A program made the translations under genes and the position numbers. A stretch of 6,710 nt of DNA from contig JAUWJN010000149.1 in NCBI GenBank assembly GCA_030607655.1, forward strand, positions 1 through 6,710, given 5' to 3'. Every line of letters starts with the position of its first letter. Positions within the stretch are counted from its first letter, which is position 1. This document shows, one piece after another, positions 4,992 to 6,710 of this stretch. Under the pieces are notes generated by a model. That model ran no database searches, was not told the origin of the DNA, and worked only from the letters and a program-made list of their open reading frames with translations. The stretch comes from a bacterium (GTDB lineage Bacteria > Armatimonadota > Zipacnadia > Zipacnadales > Zipacnadaceae).

Positions 4992-5999
4992 TCACATCCC
5001 CCCTTGTTTGGGTTCAAGCTCGCGCAGTGATGTCAACACCTCGTAGATGCTTGCCCGCAGGCAGTCGTCCAGAGGTAGCTCCTCCAGGGGGCCCTCGGGA
5101 TTCATCAGGTCGGCGGCTACCGTCTCTTTAATCGGAGCCAGCAAGTCTTCGCAAGTCTCCCGGGCCGGGGCAGAACCGTGCTCCTGGCGGAATTCCGCCA
5201 ACCGCTCCTTGAGACTTTTGGCGTCCGCTTGCAGCCGGTCAATGGCCGGGCGGTTAGGGCGAAACTGGCGCCGCCGCAGCCGTTCCAGCCAGGTACGGCG
5301 CGGCTGCTCTATCAGGTAGCCGGTGGCGACCAGCGCCTCCTGGACATAGTTGCGCAGGTCGTGGTAGATGCCCTGGCGCTGCCAGAAGCTCATTTCGGTG
5401 CGCACGGCCTTTACTACCCACTCCACCAACTCATCCAGAGCACACCAAACCTGCTCGGGTTCGCCCTGGTCAGCACCCCGGCTGGCCTGCTTGACCCGCC
5501 GGCGCTTGTGCACCATATCAAAGGCCATACTCATACAACTGCCCAGAGGCGAAGCGGCCAGTGGCCGGTGCCGGCACACTTGTAACTCCCAGGCTTTGTG
5601 GGGGAAGGGCGGCATCAGGGTAGGCGTCCGCTCGGTGACCCGAAATTCCAGGCCGCCCTGTTGATAGTGGTCAGCCAGCACCGCGTAGATAAGCTGGTTA
5701 GCCCAATCCTGGGTATCCAGCGTCTCGTCAGTAAGCGGAGCAGCAGCAATCTGACCAACTGAGCCTCCCTGCTGGGTTGGCCGTGGTGAGCTGACAAACT
5801 CGTGAGCGAACAGGAAAACTAGCTCATCAACTCCGACTGACCCGCTGACTTCTACGTCCTCAATGGCTGGGGCCTCGGATTCTTCGCCGACCTGCCCGGC
5901 CTTCCGTATCAGCGAGTTCCAGAACCGGTAGCCGCGCCACAGTAGCCACGCTCCTAAACCAGCGAGGATTAGCGCTATGACAATCTCCCTTACTTCCAT
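4992..5999 (-). CDS. Membrane-anchored protein of unknown function with a large cytoplasmic domain
   Basis: Not recognised. 335 residues: one N-terminal transmembrane helix (about 5-22, VIALILAGLGAWLLWRG) followed by a basic stretch and an acidic linker (36-56). Then come a mixed alpha/beta region (57-165) with DELVFLFAHEF, NQLIYAVLADHYQQGGLEF and WELQVCRHRPLA, a helical Trp-rich region (183-245) with LVEWVVKAVRTEMSFWQRQG, and an Arg-rich, probably coiled-coil stretch (248-275, LQADAKSLKERLAEF). The C-terminus is acidic. Having an anchor rather than a cleavable signal peptide, and positive charge after the helix, suggests the bulk is cytoplasmic. No catalytic motif stands out. The ATG at 5999 is 2 nt after the folE2 stop, with GGTGG 6 nt upstream as a plausible Shine-Dalgarno. 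The stop lies 4 nt before the 78-residue gene. That it belongs to the folE2 operon is a positional inference; its function is unknown. Confidence 0.8.
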   Translation of the reverse strand: MEVREIVIALILAGLGAWLLWRGYRFWNSLIRKAGQVGEESEAPAIEDVEVSGSVGVDELVFLFAHEFVSSPRPTQQGGSVGQIAAAPLTDETLDTQDWANQLIYAVLADHYQQGGLEFRVTERTPTLMPPFPHKAWELQVCRHRPLAASPLGSCMSMAFDMVHKRRRVKQASRGADQGEPEQVWCALDELVEWVVKAVRTEMSFWQRQGIYHDLRNYVQEALVATGYLIEQPRRTWLERLRRRQFRPNRPAIDRLQADAKSLKERLAEFRQEHGSAPARETCEDLLAPIKETVAADLMNPEGPLEELPLDDCLRASIYEVLTSLRELEPKQGGM

Positions 6000-6001
6000 T
6001 A

Positions 6002-6710
6002 CTATCCACCACTCTCCGCATAAGCATAAGCGATGTGATTGTGAATTGACTCGTAACTCTTACATTCTACGGAAAACCAGCTCACTTCGGGAAGTTGGCG
6101 CAGGGCCAGGATTGTATCCCGTACCACGTCCTCAACGAATTTGGGATTGTCATAAGACCGCTCCGTGATCAGCTTCTCATCAGTGCGCTTGAGGATCGGG
6201 AAGATCTCACTGCTGCCCTGCGTCTCCAGCAGCGGCACCAGGTCCTCCAGCCAGATGATGAAGCCATTAGCCGATCGCAGGCGGACAGTCAGTTGCGCGC
6301 GCTGACTGTGGGCACCGCGGTCAGCAATTTCCTTGGAGCAGGGGCATAGGGTCATTATGGGCACGGTAACGCCCAGAGTAAAAGTATAGTCGTCATCGCG
6401 TATCTGCCCGGCAAACAGGCAATCATAGTCCAACTCACTGGGCAAGCCACTCGCCGGAGCCTGCTTGGGCAGAAAATACTTGAATTGCAGGCTCAGTTGC
6501 GCCGCCTCGGCGTCAAAAGCAGTCCGAATTTCCTCCAGCATCTGCCGGATTTCATCCATAGCCACCGCTTTCTTGCTCCAACGGGACAGAATCTCCACAA
6601 ACCGGCTCATATGGGTGCCCCGCTCGTGCTGAGGCAGTTGCACACTAACATCAAATCGTCCCACTACCCGTGCCATACCCCCATCCTTCTCCCGAATCAT
6701 CACGGGCAGA
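6002..6710 (-). CDS. folE2: GTP cyclohydrolase I type 2 (FolE2/GCYH-IB), N-terminus beyond window
   Basis: Converts GTP to 7,8-dihydroneopterin triphosphate, the first step to tetrahydrofolate and to queuosine-type 7-deazaguanines; cytoplasmic. Seen, numbering from the first complete in-window codon: HERGTHMSRFVEIL (28-41), the VTVPIMTLCPCSKEI block (114-128) with the Cys-Pro-Cys (122-124) that carries the active-site/metal cysteine, RGAHSQRAQLTV (131-142) with a metal-ligand His134, SYDNPKFVEDVVRDT (185-199), and YESIHNHIAYA (219-229) with Glu220 and His223/225. These are hallmarks of COG1469/FolE2, distinct from FolE. The 235 visible residues compare with about 260-300 usual. A GTG at 6703 should not be taken as the start, because the frame stays open to the edge and LPVMIREKDGG aligns with an internal block of the family; about 20-40 residues are missing. 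Archaeal MptA is a relative but unlikely in this bacterial context. Confidence 0.95.
   Translation of the reverse strand, partial: LPVMIREKDGGMARVVGRFDVSVQLPQHERGTHMSRFVEILSRWSKKAVAMDEIRQMLEEIRTAFDAEAAQLSLQFKYFLPKQAPASGLPSELDYDCLFAGQIRDDDYTFTLGVTVPIMTLCPCSKEIADRGAHSQRAQLTVRLRSANGFIIWLEDLVPLLETQGSSEIFPILKRTDEKLITERSYDNPKFVEDVVRDTILALRQLPEVSWFSVECKSYESIHNHIAYAYAESGG

Noticed and set aside
6002..6703. FolE2 as a complete 233-residue protein starting at the GTG at 6703
   Set aside because: The frame stays open upstream, and the residues on both sides of this codon align with an internal family block, so the real start lies outside the window.
1..6710. DISARM- or Dpd-like defence system (DUF1998 helicase plus a 7-deazaguanine precursor enzyme)
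   Set aside because: The helicase is a complete stand-alone MrfA type, and no methylase, DrmB-like partner, dpdA, queD/E/C or phospholipase-D gene is in the window. FolE2 and the helicase lie in separate gene groups.
1..6710. CRISPR array, tRNA, rRNA, IS transposase or integrase
   Set aside because: No spaced repeat array, no clover-leaf or rRNA-like segment and no transposase or integrase motif was seen on either strand.

Overview
This window looks like part of a bacterial chromosome of moderate to fairly high GC. Every gene I can support is on the minus strand, so transcription runs from high to low coordinates. The organism cannot be named from this sequence. MutM, FolE2, a Sec-type lipoprotein signal with a lipobox, good Shine-Dalgarno sites and a type II toxin-antitoxin pair all say Bacteria. 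The stand-alone MrfA-type helicase with a DUF1998/zinc-binding tail fits Firmicutes, Chloroflexota, Armatimonadota-like and related lineages, but that is only a guess.

Layout in transcription order. (1) 6710-4751 holds a tightly packed group: the 5'-truncated end of folE2 (type 2 GTP cyclohydrolase I), a 335-residue membrane-anchored protein I do not recognise starting 2 nt after it, and a 78-residue two-helix membrane protein starting 4 nt after that. (2) 4750-4637 is a short gap with a small hairpin and a TATAAT box. It leads to a 332-residue lipoprotein at 4636-3638. (3) 3637-3360 has no full-length gene but is the most informative non-coding stretch. It holds a displaced copy of the first 16 codons of the downstream helicase gene, a promoter, and 12-bp tandem repeats over that promoter. 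(4) 3359-1 holds a second compact group: Phd/YefM-type antitoxin, RelE/ParE-type toxin (ATGA overlap), an 832-residue MrfA-like helicase (24 nt later), and the start of mutM (3 nt later, running off the window).

How the genes may work together. The last group joins two DNA-repair genes, a mitomycin-repair-type helicase and the 8-oxoguanine glycosylase MutM, behind a toxin-antitoxin module that has the only clear promoter seen for the group. The first group centres on pterin or 7-deazaguanine precursor synthesis, with two membrane proteins of unknown role.

The main discovery candidate is the arrangement at 2665-3547. The first 16 codons of the helicase gene occur twice, in the same orientation, exactly 835 bp apart and at 45/48 identity, with all three differences synonymous. 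The toxin-antitoxin cassette lies between the copies. This is what would be expected if a small TA-bearing segment inserted into the 5' end of the helicase gene and regenerated that end. Joining the sequence across the repeat would restore an intact gene. A second point is a small perfect hairpin between the helicase Shine-Dalgarno site and its ATG.
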